Below are positions 8,085-17,304 of a DNA stretch of 64,000 bases, piece by piece (position 1 is the stretch's first letter; each line of letters opens with the position of its first letter). Where the stretch lies: contig CALDYR010000102.1 of the NCBI GenBank assembly GCA_937944405.1, positions 1-64,000 of the forward strand. Reading direction: 5' to 3'. This DNA comes from an uncultured Pirellulaceae bacterium. GTDB lineage: Bacteria; Planctomycetota; Planctomycetia; Pirellulales; Pirellulaceae. The notes under the pieces were generated by a model, which saw only the letters and a program-made list of their open reading frames with translations, searched no databases and had not been told where the DNA came from. Both the position numbers and the translations under genes were made by a program.

Positions 8085-9428
8085 TTACGGGGTCGGTTGA
8101 TTTGGCAAGGCAGCGTCGCTTTCGGGCGTGGGAGTTGGGGTTTGAACTTGCGGGATGCCGTGTTCATCTGTTTTCAAAGGCGGCAGTTCGTAGGTGCGTT
8201 GCTGATTAACGACCGAGATTTCATCCATTTCGGTATCATCAACGTCTTTACGCAACAGTAAGTATATCGCGCTGGCCATGCACCAAAACAATCCGTAAAC
8301 AAAAGCCGCCGCGACACTGCGCGCCAGCCAAGACCATCCACGGATCAACGCTCGTCCAGCGTACAGGGGTGTCGACGGATCAACGGCGATCACATTTCCG
8401 TTTTCATCGACAGCCGTGGGAGCGGTGAGACTGCGAATGACGTCCATGCGACTATCTTCACCACTGACCAATGCGGTGCCAAAAGAAGTCGACCAGTAAC
8501 CAAGATTCAATATGCCGTCGGTGAGGTTTGCGATCACTAACCAGCAACACCCGCCAAACACCATCGCGATCACCAGATACAGGGCGTAATTCAACGGTCG
8601 TTGAAACGTGTAGGCGTAGGCCCGTGTCATCGCATCGAAGTTGTTTTGCCCTTCACAAGCCACACTGGCCACCATCAACGGCCAACCGAACATCAACCCC
8701 AGCAACAACAGCGCCATCGCCGCGGCCAGTGCTAAAACGACAAACCACAGCAGTCCTACGACCATCACGCCCAAATCACCCCACATCAACACCCCGAAGA
8801 AAAACGTCGGCACGCACATCGCTGCGACCGCCAGCAAAGGGATGCCAACGGCTCCGATCGCGGCTCGGGATTTGTCAATCGCGAATTCGAAAGCTTCATC
8901 AAGACTCATTGGTTCATTGCGGGTCAGTTTGAGTAAACAGATCCGGCAGATGCCAACGCCGACAAAACACCAAACCAACAAACTGAAACCGCAACCGGTC
9001 AATAGGTAGAGAAAGGCCCAGAAGGACCAGCGCGTCGGAGCATCTGTTGCGCCGGACGTTGTGTACTGTGGCATTGAAAACAGGTGTGCAAACGGTTCAA
9101 CGATCTGCGTGAACACCATGCGTGGCCCGCTTAAACGTGCGCCTAAGATATTGATCGAATTGGCTTCATCGTCGGTGGCCAGAAACACGCGTTTGTAAGG
9201 ATTGCGATTGTACTGAATGATCTCCGCCATCACCGCGTCCGACTGTACCCCCTGATCGATGAAGACGGTTTCGGCCACAATCCATCCCATCGGCATCGCC
9301 ACCAACCCCAGTAACGCCAAAATCAGTACCGGGATACTGGTGGCCGCACTTAGCGATCGGAAAATGATCGTCCAAGGACATAGCGATTGCCAAGAAACTT
9401 TGTTGACGTGAACGGGTTGTGCGCTCAT
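8085..9428 (-). CDS. Unknown multi-pass membrane protein, 447 aa
   Basis: I do not recognise a defined family. The chosen ATG gives MSAQPVHVNKVSW; a TTG 63 bp upstream also opens the frame but would sit on the likely promoter. Hydrophobic segments occur near residues 33-55, 138-165, 190-240 and 275-300, with one more at about 380-400, so about six to eight helices are likely. The C-terminus is soluble, acidic and proline-rich. A long extramembrane loop of about 80 residues lies between the first and second helices. It is a lone minus-strand gene downstream of an esterase gene on the same strand. It may be a lineage-specific envelope protein. Confidence 0.65.
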   Translation of the reverse strand: MSAQPVHVNKVSWQSLCPWTIIFRSLSAATSIPVLILALLGLVAMPMGWIVAETVFIDQGVQSDAVMAEIIQYNRNPYKRVFLATDDEANSINILGARLSGPRMVFTQIVEPFAHLFSMPQYTTSGATDAPTRWSFWAFLYLLTGCGFSLLVWCFVGVGICRICLLKLTRNEPMSLDEAFEFAIDKSRAAIGAVGIPLLAVAAMCVPTFFFGVLMWGDLGVMVVGLLWFVVLALAAAMALLLLGLMFGWPLMVASVACEGQNNFDAMTRAYAYTFQRPLNYALYLVIAMVFGGCCWLVIANLTDGILNLGYWSTSFGTALVSGEDSRMDVIRSLTAPTAVDENGNVIAVDPSTPLYAGRALIRGWSWLARSVAAAFVYGLFWCMASAIYLLLRKDVDDTEMDEISVVNQQRTYELPPLKTDEHGIPQVQTPTPTPESDAALPNQPTP

Positions 9429-9490
9429 GGAGGGTTTTCTAAACGGTTTGGAGAGGAGGAAGTATGAGATCCAGTTTTTTTGAAGGCCCA

Positions 9491-9519
9491 ATTATAGACG
9501 ACTCAGCGCGACGTGGAAC
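9491..9519 (-). promoter_or_regulatory. Possible promoter of the membrane protein gene
   Basis: A perfect TATAAT (9496-9491, minus strand) lies about 60 bp upstream of the chosen ATG at 9428. The -35 position (GTTCCA, 9519-9514) matches poorly. If real, it overlaps the stop codon of the upstream esterase gene and argues for the downstream start. Confidence 0.3.
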
Positions 9520-11050
9520 CATCGGCGATTGAGCCTTGTCTATATTTTTCTGCAAGCCCATCGTAAATACGTTTTTTCAAACCCGATTGGAAAAGGTTGA
9601 AGTGATCGCGATTGGGCAGGATTTCGATTTGTGCGTCGCTGCCGACGGTTTCCATTCGCTGCTTCAACAACCGCACCGCTTCGGTCAACACAAAGGTATC
9701 TTGTTGGCCAGTGAAGACGTGCAGTTTGCCCGCCAAGTCTTCCTTCAACACCGGCCAGTTCGATTGCAAGTAGGCGCTGATATCGTACTGTTTCCAGTGC
9801 TTCACAATTTCGAAATCGACTTCCCCTGTTTCGCGATTCCAACACTTCGCCGGCAACCCATCGTCGCCGCGCGGGCTGAAGACGGCTTCGAAACTCCTCA
9901 GTTGTCCGCCCCGCTCCAACACATCATCCATTCTAGAAAAATCCTCATACCAGATGACCGGGCGCCCGTTCGCAATCGCTAACGGGCGGCGTTGACCGGC
10001 TGAATCTTTGAATATATTTGACGCAGCGGCGTAAAGATTGGTGCCCTGCCAATCCCGGAAGTCAACCGGGTCGGGCGACGTACTCCACACCCCACCGAAG
10101 AATTTAGGATAATGCGTTTGCAGCCACAATGAAGACCAACCGCCGCTACTGTGTCCACCGAGCATCCGGCCGTAGGGTTTCGCGACGGCGTTAAAGCGAT
10201 TCTCAATCGCAGGAATCAATTCCTTCACCAAGGCGTCACCGCGCGGGCCGTTCGTTTGGCTGTTGGCATAAACGTGATGCCCCCATTCGCACTGCCCCGT
10301 TAAAAACACGTGTATGAAATCGACGCCTCTGGCACTCACCGCACTGAACTGGTGACGCAACAGCATGTCCTCGATCGTCGCCCCAAATCCTGTGATCTCG
10401 TAGAAAACGGGGTAAGTTTTTTTCGTGCCCGCCGCGTACCCCTGAGGCAGCAAAACCAAAGCCCGATCAATCACCGCGCGGTCGTGATACGCGGAAAGCA
10501 ACGCGCTGCGATGGGCGAACACTTGGGCCGCGGGAGCCCTGTGGATTGTCTTTTCTTTAACTTGGCGACTCAGACTGATTTTGATCTCGTTTTCTGAATC
10601 GTTCGTTAGAACAACACGTTGAGGGGCGGAGTAAAAATTACCGACGCCGTTTTTATGATGTGCGAAATCTGGATTGTGTTTCAGCACCGCCTGAACATAG
10701 TACTTTCCCGGAGACATTTGCCCGAGCGATTGTGGATATGCATCGGTAGCGCCGGTGACGGTCACGCTTTCATTCGTCTGCCAGTCACTCACATTCAACG
10801 CGGCAAATGCCTCTGGCGAAAACCAACTGGGCCCCGTGATAGGCGATGGATTGAATTTAGAAAACAAGACCAGCAGTCGCCCTGACGCTGGCTGCTTCGT
10901 GATTTCATCACCTAAGGTGACCGTAATATTTATTCCAAGACGTGCCTGTTGAGCCACCACCGAATGCTGGCAACACGACAGCATCCAACAAAGTATAAAC
11001 AGCCAGCCCCGTAGCCGAGCAAGAGCAAGGGATGGAAAAATGGAACGCAT
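9503..11050 (-). CDS. Exported esterase (alpha/beta hydrolase), 515 aa
   Basis: Starting at MRSIFPSL gives an N-terminal signal peptide with a hydrophobic core (LFILCWMLSCC) and a likely cleavage after VVAQ. An upstream start would place 28 unrelated residues before it. A beta-rich N-terminal domain of about 150 residues precedes an esterase-D-like alpha/beta hydrolase domain. That domain has YGRMLGGHSSGGWSS with the nucleophile Ser in GHSSGG. A late LPNRDHFNLF stretch is a good place for the catalytic His. It probably hydrolyses an ester in the periplasm; the substrate is unknown. The gene stands alone. Confidence 0.8.
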   Translation of the reverse strand: MRSIFPSLALARLRGWLFILCWMLSCCQHSVVAQQARLGINITVTLGDEITKQPASGRLLVLFSKFNPSPITGPSWFSPEAFAALNVSDWQTNESVTVTGATDAYPQSLGQMSPGKYYVQAVLKHNPDFAHHKNGVGNFYSAPQRVVLTNDSENEIKISLSRQVKEKTIHRAPAAQVFAHRSALLSAYHDRAVIDRALVLLPQGYAAGTKKTYPVFYEITGFGATIEDMLLRHQFSAVSARGVDFIHVFLTGQCEWGHHVYANSQTNGPRGDALVKELIPAIENRFNAVAKPYGRMLGGHSSGGWSSLWLQTHYPKFFGGVWSTSPDPVDFRDWQGTNLYAAASNIFKDSAGQRRPLAIANGRPVIWYEDFSRMDDVLERGGQLRSFEAVFSPRGDDGLPAKCWNRETGEVDFEIVKHWKQYDISAYLQSNWPVLKEDLAGKLHVFTGQQDTFVLTEAVRLLKQRMETVGSDAQIEILPNRDHFNLFQSGLKKRIYDGLAEKYRQGSIADGSTSR

Positions 11051-11096
11051 CAACAAACCTCGGCTGTGGTATAATAAAGTAAAATTTTTCTCGGGC

Positions 11097-11126
11097 CGTG
11101 ATAACACTGGTCGTGATAACACCGGC
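11097..11126. repeat. 15-bp tandem duplication in an esterase/acyltransferase spacer
   Basis: The unit CGTGATAACACTGGT is repeated at once with two changes, and a third decayed unit may follow to 11140. It lies in the divergent spacer, about 25 bp from a second 15-bp tandem repeat. Confidence 0.75.
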
Positions 11127-11163
11127 GGTGACAACGGTAATTTTTTTCAGTGGCGAAATTCCC

Positions 11164-11208
11164 TTCATGTTGTTTAACTTCATGTTGTTTAACTTCATGT
11201 TGTTTAAC
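11164..11208. repeat. 15-bp unit in three perfect tandem copies
   Basis: The unit TTCATGTTGTTTAAC is repeated three times without change. It lies between the divergent esterase and condensation-domain genes. It could be translated if the plus-strand gene started at the GTG at 11150, but conservation suggests a later start. Confidence 0.95.
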
Positions 11209-11284
11209 AATCAGGGAAGACTGCCAGTTGTCGGTCGCTGGGTCAGTTCTTCCCCTTCTCTTTCCTATCATCAAACCTGCTCAA

Positions 11285-12709
11285 TTGAAAGCCACCGAAT
11301 CAGATTCTGTTGCCGAAACGTTTTCTCTGCCACTGACTGGTATGGAGAAATTTCACCGCGCTGCCGACACCCCCGCGTATCCCAATACGATCTTCTGCCG
11401 GATGAGATTCGCCGGTCGGATCGATCAACGCATCGCGCGCGAAACTCTAAAATGCTTGCTGAAACGGCATTGGCTGCTGCAAAAAACGATCAAAGGCAGT
11501 GGCTTGCGACAAAAGTGGGTGCCGGATGACGATCTGGTCGACGTAGCATTGGACGACGAACTGGCCAAAATGATGACTTGGAACTGCGCCGCGGCGGACT
11601 GCCATTTTATGGCCGATGACTTCGCACCTCAGTTACTGTCGGGGAACGAAGAATCGGTCGTACCGCAAATCAACATTGAATCGCAGCGTGGGATCCACAT
11701 GTGGGTGTTCGCAGGCCCAAACAACACAATGATTTTAGCTGGCATCCATCACGCGGTCGGTGACGGCGGTGGTGGAGTTCAACTGCTGAGTGACTTTGTT
11801 CATGTGTACGACAACTTGTACGCTAACCGGGACTGGGACTACGGACTGCGACAGTTGAATCCAAGTCTTTTGAAACAACGCGGCGATATCGGGCTGTTGC
11901 GCTGGAATTACTTGCAGCATCTTTGGAAGCAGCCAATCGCTTTGTTTGGTTTCTTCAAATTCATGCGGAACAAATTCCAAACGTTTTCACCAAATAAACA
12001 CACGCTAACGCCTGCGACTAATTTCCCTGGTATCGTTGGACGCTGGATATCCTCCGACGATTCTGTGGCGATTCAAGCATCCGCCAATCGCAACAAAGTA
12101 CCAGTCAACTCCGTCGTGATGGCGGCGGTATTTCGCGCGTGTCAGCGCTGGCTTGGTGGACGTGGTAACGGGAACGACGCCGGGTGGATCCGAATGTTAC
12201 TCCCGATCAGTTATCGCAACAAATCGGATCTCAGATTGCCCGTCACTAACAAAACAACCATCGTGCAAATTGATCGACGATACCAACAGATGCACCCCTC
12301 CGAAACGTTTTTGCATTACCTCAATCGGGAAATTAACATCGTGGTGGGCTGGCAGTTTCATAAACTTTTTTTAATGGCGATCGAGTCGTTGTCTTGGTTG
12401 CCAGGCGGTTTACAACGCGCCGCCAATACTCCGATCGCGCGCGGCACGATCGTGTTCACAAATCTAGGTACACCGTTTCGTTTTAAAAAGTTCATTAAAC
12501 GTAACGCAATCGGTCCGTTGAATTGGGTCGACTTCGATTTCGTTGGGCCCATTCGCCCGAAAATGCCCGTCAACTTCACGCTCCAACGGCATCATCAACA
12601 GTATCGCCTGTCGCTGCATTTCGATCGACGAGCCCTAACTCAAGCGACCGCTGAGGCATTTTTGGCCTCGATCGAAGCCGAACTTTCCGATCCTCTCCAG
12701 AAGTTTTAA
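11285..12709 (+). CDS. Condensation-domain-like acyltransferase, 474 aa
   Basis: The protein resembles CoA- or carrier-dependent acyltransferases of the condensation-domain superfamily (wax ester synthase, PapA-like). The active-site block is AGIHHAVGDGGGG, which contains HHxxxDG with the catalytic second His. The family start block SLPLTGMEKF lies close to the N-terminus, so I choose the TTG at 11285. A GTG at 11150 would add 45 residues made partly of a 15-bp tandem repeat, and an ATG at 11342 is also possible. A late domain with RWLGG...WIRMLLPISYRN fits the second half of the fold. No carrier protein or NRPS gene is nearby, so it probably esterifies a free alcohol or amine. Substrate unknown. 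Confidence 0.75.
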   Translation: MKATESDSVAETFSLPLTGMEKFHRAADTPAYPNTIFCRMRFAGRIDQRIARETLKCLLKRHWLLQKTIKGSGLRQKWVPDDDLVDVALDDELAKMMTWNCAAADCHFMADDFAPQLLSGNEESVVPQINIESQRGIHMWVFAGPNNTMILAGIHHAVGDGGGGVQLLSDFVHVYDNLYANRDWDYGLRQLNPSLLKQRGDIGLLRWNYLQHLWKQPIALFGFFKFMRNKFQTFSPNKHTLTPATNFPGIVGRWISSDDSVAIQASANRNKVPVNSVVMAAVFRACQRWLGGRGNGNDAGWIRMLLPISYRNKSDLRLPVTNKTTIVQIDRRYQQMHPSETFLHYLNREINIVVGWQFHKLFLMAIESLSWLPGGLQRAANTPIARGTIVFTNLGTPFRFKKFIKRNAIGPLNWVDFDFVGPIRPKMPVNFTLQRHHQQYRLSLHFDRRALTQATAEAFLASIEAELSDPLQKF

Positions 12710-13091
12710 CGGCAACGCGCCCCCTTGGTCGGGTCGCCGGGAGTCGCGGTCTCCCGTACCTTCTGACCAGACCGATTGTCGGGAAATTGTAGTTGTGTAC
12801 CGGAGTCAATCAGGGCAGTTCTCTGCGCCCGCCCGTTTCAAACGGGGATTGCTATCACGCAACGCTATCAGCGTAAGTGGTTGCCTTGGGCCGGTTAAAT
12901 AACCAACGGGCAGTGGCTTCCCCAATTCAGCCGCAAACTTCAAGATTTGGCTCGTTTAGGCCCATGTAAATTCCGAACAACTACTACAAGTGTAAAAATT
13001 TATCGCCGCGTTGTTGATAAACGATTCGACTGCGAATCAGACTAATCCCACGACTCCAACATAACAGGCTGATCGCAAATCAGGCCTCTGT
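12710..13091. other. Intergenic region without a recognised gene
   Basis: There is no coding signal. A short perfect palindrome (CCCGTTT-C-AAACGGG, 12832-12846) could be an operator but has too small a loop for a hairpin. The last 130 bp are AT-rich and may hold the promoter of the next gene. Confidence 0.3.
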
Positions 13092-14228
13092 ATGCTGAAA
13101 CTATCACGCATCGAAGTACCGAAAAGCTTAGCGCTTTTTAAGTTCGGATTCGCCCGTTTCAAGGTGGCGATTTCGACGGTAGCGTTATTGGTGGTGTGGA
13201 ACTTCGGTTTCATCAGCGTTCTTTACGCTCAAGAGATAGCGACCGGGACCAGTGCGCGGCAGCTTCGCAAGGAAGTCGTCCGCAGCCTGCCGTACGCTCA
13301 ATTGAATGCCGAAACCAAAGCAAAAATCGGCGATATTCTTGAAAGGCCGAGCCTTTACAGACGCTTACCGGTAACCGCGATAGCGATCGATCCGGAGTAC
13401 CTTCAGTTCTTGATACGCTACCCTGAGACTGTGGTCGGGATTTGGGATTTGATGGGCATCACGAAAATGAAAACTCAACGGGCCGGTCCGTATTTGCTGA
13501 AAACCGACGACGGCGCAGGCACGACCAGCGCCATGGAACTTGTCTACGGCAGTCCAGATCTGCACATCTATTTTGGGGACGGACATTATGAAGGCCCCGT
13601 TTTACGAAAGAAACTTAAAGGAAAATGCGTCATCATCCTCCGGACTCGACCTCACGCGGAGCACATCGCGGGCGACATTTTGGGCCAACGTCCTGGCGCT
13701 GCGCCCAAAATAGCATGTCAGTTGGACGTGTTTTTGAAACTTGAGAACGGTACCGCAGGCATCATCGCCAAAACCATCAGCCCCATCGTTGGTCCGACAG
13801 CGGACCACAATTTCACAGAGTCGCTCAAGTTTGTGGAACGTTTGAACAGAACAACCGTCGACAACGGTCCCGGCGTTCAGAAAATGGCCGAACGGTTAGA
13901 CGTCGACCAACAGGTCATCGAAAACTTCCAAGCCGTTGCGGGGCGTACGTATGACCGGGCCGTGAAAAGGGCGACGTACAAACACAAGGATTACGATTTC
14001 AGCGCCGACGCGCGTGTCTCTGGGGTCCCCACCCAGCCGCATGCGGTGACCGCTCCGCCGTTCTCATCGGCGCGTGTACCGGATTCTCGGCCTTATGCCT
14101 ATCAGCAACAGTCCTATCAATATCCTCTTCACGGTCGCAGCGACGCCTCCCCCTATCACAGCTACCCCGCTGGCGGCAGTTTCTTCGATTCCAGTTCTGT
14201 CCAGCGCGCAATCTTGCGTGAACAATAG
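13092..14228 (+). CDS. Unknown exported protein, 378 aa
   Basis: I do not recognise a family. The N-terminus has a basic stretch and a hydrophobic helix (VAISTVALLVVWNFGFISVLYA) that would serve as a signal peptide, with likely cleavage after YAQ. The mature part is a globular, mixed alpha/beta region to about residue 280. The tail of about 85 residues is rich in Tyr, Pro, Ser and Gln and is probably disordered. It starts with ATG and runs just upstream of the hybrid kinase gene on the same strand, 133 bp apart. A periplasmic or surface role is inference from the signal peptide. Confidence 0.65.
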   Translation: MLKLSRIEVPKSLALFKFGFARFKVAISTVALLVVWNFGFISVLYAQEIATGTSARQLRKEVVRSLPYAQLNAETKAKIGDILERPSLYRRLPVTAIAIDPEYLQFLIRYPETVVGIWDLMGITKMKTQRAGPYLLKTDDGAGTTSAMELVYGSPDLHIYFGDGHYEGPVLRKKLKGKCVIILRTRPHAEHIAGDILGQRPGAAPKIACQLDVFLKLENGTAGIIAKTISPIVGPTADHNFTESLKFVERLNRTTVDNGPGVQKMAERLDVDQQVIENFQAVAGRTYDRAVKRATYKHKDYDFSADARVSGVPTQPHAVTAPPFSSARVPDSRPYAYQQQSYQYPLHGRSDASPYHSYPAGGSFFDSSSVQRAILREQ

Positions 14229-14361
14229 GTTCTCCGACCACGCATGTTAAAAGATCGTCTTCTGCACGACTTTGTGCCGCGCGTGTCATGGGAAAACCTG
14301 CCCGGCGACCGACAAAACGTTACAATCGACTTTGTCTCTTCAGCGCCCTTGGACGATCGAC

Positions 14362-17130
14362 ATGCCGGTATCGAAAACCATTCTCAGCCAGCTTTTGGAC
14401 CAAATCAGTGATCTGGTTTGGATCATGTCTGCCGATTCACGGGGAATTGTCTACGTCAACGATGCCGCGCGGGACGTGTTTAAAATCGCTGGTGAGGACA
14501 TCATTGATTTGGCCTCGCCCGATACCAATTGGCTTAACGGGTTAAACCAAAACGAGCGCATCATTTTAGACTCCAATTTGGAACAAATTCACGCCTCGGG
14601 CGCCTTCGAACAAACGCTCAAGTACCAGATTGTTCCCGATCGCGTCCATGACCTTCGTACCACTTTTACTTTGGACGAGGGTCGCAACGACACAAGTGGC
14701 AGCCAATTAATCACCGCGATCGCGGTCGACGTCACCGCAAGCCTCAATGCGGAACGGAAGCTTGACGAATCGAAAGCGATCTACCATTCGTTGGTTGAAA
14801 GCCTCCCCATCAGTGTGTTTCGCAAAGACGCCGACGGCAGGATGCAGTTTGGCAACCAGCGTTATTGTGATGACTTGGGGATCTCATTAGAAGAACTAAA
14901 AAATAAACGCGATGAAGAACTCGCACCGGCTGAACTGGCGGAAAAGTATATTCAAGATGACAACGAAGTGCTGAGTACAGGAAAAATTTTTCGCGGCATC
15001 GAAGCGCATGTTTTACCCAACGGCACACGTAGCTACGTCGAGGTTCTTAAAGCGCCTATTCTCGATGTGCATGGGTTTCCCTGCGGCATCCAAGGGATTT
15101 TTTGGGACGTAACGGCGCGACAAAACGCTCAAAATGCGCTCCGCGAAGCGAAAGAACTGGCTGAATCGGCCAGCCAAGCCAAAAGCGATTTCCTGGCCAA
15201 CGTCAGCCACGAAATTCGCACCCCAATGAATGGCATCATCGGCATGTCGAATCTTCTTTTGGAAATGGTCACCGACCGGCAACAGCGCGAATACGTTGAA
15301 ATGATCGCGGAATCTGGCGAATCGCTGCTGACCTTGATCAACGATATTTTAAATTTCTCAAAAATTGAGTCGGGAAAAATTGAGCTAGAAAACATCGCCA
15401 TGTCGGTGCGTGAGACCATAGGTGACGCTGTCAACTTAATTAAATTCCGCGCTCAAGCAAAACCGGTGGTGTTAATCTGCAATGTCGCGTCCGACATTCC
15501 CGACCGTTGCACCGGCGATCCCACGCGGCTTAAACAAATCATCAATAACCTGCTTAGCAACGCCATCAAATTCACCGACCAAGGCGAAATTTGCGTCGAC
15601 GTAAAACTGGCCGAACTTACCAGTACTTCTGTGAAACTTCAGATCTCGGTCGCTGACACCGGCGTCGGAATTGCCGCTGAAAAATTAAAAGTAATTTTTC
15701 GCGAATTCGAACAAGCCGATTCATCAATCACACGGAAGCACGGCGGGACCGGATTGGGATTGGCAATCGCTGCTGAACTGGTCGAACTGTTGGGGGGACG
15801 CCTAGAAGTCGAAAGCAATGTAGGTGAGGGGAGCTGTTTTCAGTTCGTAGCAGAATTTGGGCTGATTGATGATTCACATCGATATCTCGACCCGTCCGGC
15901 GTCCCCATCGAAATCGCGCAGCGACGCGCCTTGGTGGTCGTGTCCAACCCAACACTTTCCAAAGAAGTCAAACGCTGGTTAGAAAGTTTGAAGATGCGGC
16001 ACTCCGTCACTAACGGTGTCCAATCGGCGATTCAGAAAATAAAAGGCTACGCCACCGCTGGCGTTCCTTTTGATATCGTACTCACCGAAGCCAATCTTCC
16101 AGACGGTTCGGGCTACCAATTGGCCGAACAAGTATCATCGATCGCTAATGTTCCACAAACCGAAATTTTGATTATCACCGGCAATATCGACAACAGTGAA
16201 GCCTCGTTGGACGCGGCCCTACACAGCAAATCGAAGTGGCGATCGATCCAAACTCCGTTGGACGCCAATAAACTGCGCGTCGGAATTCTGTCTACGCTTT
16301 CCGATTCGCGGCTCCCGACGACCGATCATGGTGTTTCCAAAACACCGACCGAAAATCTGCGTACCACGTCGCGTGATCTGAAGATTCTTCTAGCGGAAGA
16401 CAATCTCATCAATCAAAAGCTGGCCATTGCGCTACTGGAAAAAGAAGGACACCACGTCACCGTCGCCGCCGACGGCAAACAGGCAGTTGATTTATACACC
16501 CAAGGCAGCTTTGACGTGGTGCTGATGGATGTCCAGATGCCCGTGATGGATGGCATGATGGCCACCAAAGCGATCCGCGCTTATGAAAAAAAGAACAATA
16601 TACACACACCAATTATCGCACTGACGGCGCACGCGGCATCGGTTGATCGTGATCGTTGTTTGGCGTCGGGGATGACCGAATATCTCTCCAAACCTATCCG
16701 TGCCAAAGACTTACGCAGAATGATCGAACAACGAACAGGGAACGTGGCGCGTTCGGCACCTCGCCCCTCCCTTCAATCGGCGGTGACCAATAATCTTGTC
16801 GATTGGGAACGCGCGTTTGAGACTGTCGGCGGCGATCAAGCATTACTCAAGGATTTAATCTCGGTGTTTCTCAAAGAGAAATCCGCGATGGTACGTGAGA
16901 TCGAAATCGCAACGACCAACGATGACGATCCGAACTTACGTTTGAGCGCCCATTCGCTCAAAGGGGCCGCCGCCCATCTGGGCGCCCACGAAGTCTCCCG
17001 CATCGCGCGCGAACTGGAAGTGATCGGGGAGCAGAAGCGCGCCAGCGGCGACGTCACGCTCCCATTGCTGACAAACCTAAAAAGTTCGATCGACGACGTG
17101 TCGGTGGAATTTGAAAGATTCATTGGATAG
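14362..17130 (+). CDS. Hybrid sensor histidine kinase with two receiver domains and HPt
   Basis: The start MPVSKTILS gives 922 aa; the frame is open 90 bp further up, but that part has no family match. Domains in order: PAS (about 1-125), PAS (about 135-255), HisKA with the phospho-acceptor His at about 283 in NVSHEIRTPMNG, and HATPase_c (about 390-510, with NAIKF and GTGLGLAI blocks). A first receiver domain (about 520-640) has Glu (LTEANLP) where the phospho-Asp should be. The second receiver (about 673-790) has the Asp at 723 in LMDVQMPVMDG. A C-terminal HPt has His at about 864 in AHSLKGAAAHLG. No transmembrane helix is seen, so it senses a cytoplasmic cue. It has no response regulator partner beside it. 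Confidence 0.93.
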   Translation: MPVSKTILSQLLDQISDLVWIMSADSRGIVYVNDAARDVFKIAGEDIIDLASPDTNWLNGLNQNERIILDSNLEQIHASGAFEQTLKYQIVPDRVHDLRTTFTLDEGRNDTSGSQLITAIAVDVTASLNAERKLDESKAIYHSLVESLPISVFRKDADGRMQFGNQRYCDDLGISLEELKNKRDEELAPAELAEKYIQDDNEVLSTGKIFRGIEAHVLPNGTRSYVEVLKAPILDVHGFPCGIQGIFWDVTARQNAQNALREAKELAESASQAKSDFLANVSHEIRTPMNGIIGMSNLLLEMVTDRQQREYVEMIAESGESLLTLINDILNFSKIESGKIELENIAMSVRETIGDAVNLIKFRAQAKPVVLICNVASDIPDRCTGDPTRLKQIINNLLSNAIKFTDQGEICVDVKLAELTSTSVKLQISVADTGVGIAAEKLKVIFREFEQADSSITRKHGGTGLGLAIAAELVELLGGRLEVESNVGEGSCFQFVAEFGLIDDSHRYLDPSGVPIEIAQRRALVVVSNPTLSKEVKRWLESLKMRHSVTNGVQSAIQKIKGYATAGVPFDIVLTEANLPDGSGYQLAEQVSSIANVPQTEILIITGNIDNSEASLDAALHSKSKWRSIQTPLDANKLRVGILSTLSDSRLPTTDHGVSKTPTENLRTTSRDLKILLAEDNLINQKLAIALLEKEGHHVTVAADGKQAVDLYTQGSFDVVLMDVQMPVMDGMMATKAIRAYEKKNNIHTPIIALTAHAASVDRDRCLASGMTEYLSKPIRAKDLRRMIEQRTGNVARSAPRPSLQSAVTNNLVDWERAFETVGGDQALLKDLISVFLKEKSAMVREIEIATTNDDDPNLRLSAHSLKGAAAHLGAHEVSRIARELEVIGEQKRASGDVTLPLLTNLKSSIDDVSVEFERFIG

Positions 17131-17210
17131 TTCCTCCTCCATTTTCACAACACCCCCAACGTCCCCTTCGCCAACGCGCCCTACATGGATCTACTAAAGG
17201 GGGAAGTGTG

Positions 17211-17251
17211 CGAGGTAACACCTCGGCCTGACCTTCAGCGATTGGGTCAGG
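17211..17251. promoter_or_regulatory. Two adjacent hairpins in a short leader
   Basis: CGAGGT-AAC-ACCTCG (17211-17225) is followed at once by CCTGACC...GGTCAGG (17227-17251). They lie between the hybrid kinase stop and the phosphatase start. There is no T-run, so they are not clearly a terminator. They may be a leader structure or a small RNA. Confidence 0.35.
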
Positions 17252-17304
17252 TAAGCTACTGAAACTATTTCTCAACGTCCTGTTTGTTTTTATTTGACGC
17301 CGCT

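Noticed and set aside
11097-11208. Possible CRISPR-like array
   Set aside because: The units are directly adjacent without spacers and only two or three copies exist.
11150-11284. N-terminal extension of the acyltransferase from a GTG
   Set aside because: It is made partly of a 15-bp tandem repeat and precedes the conserved start block by about 55 residues.
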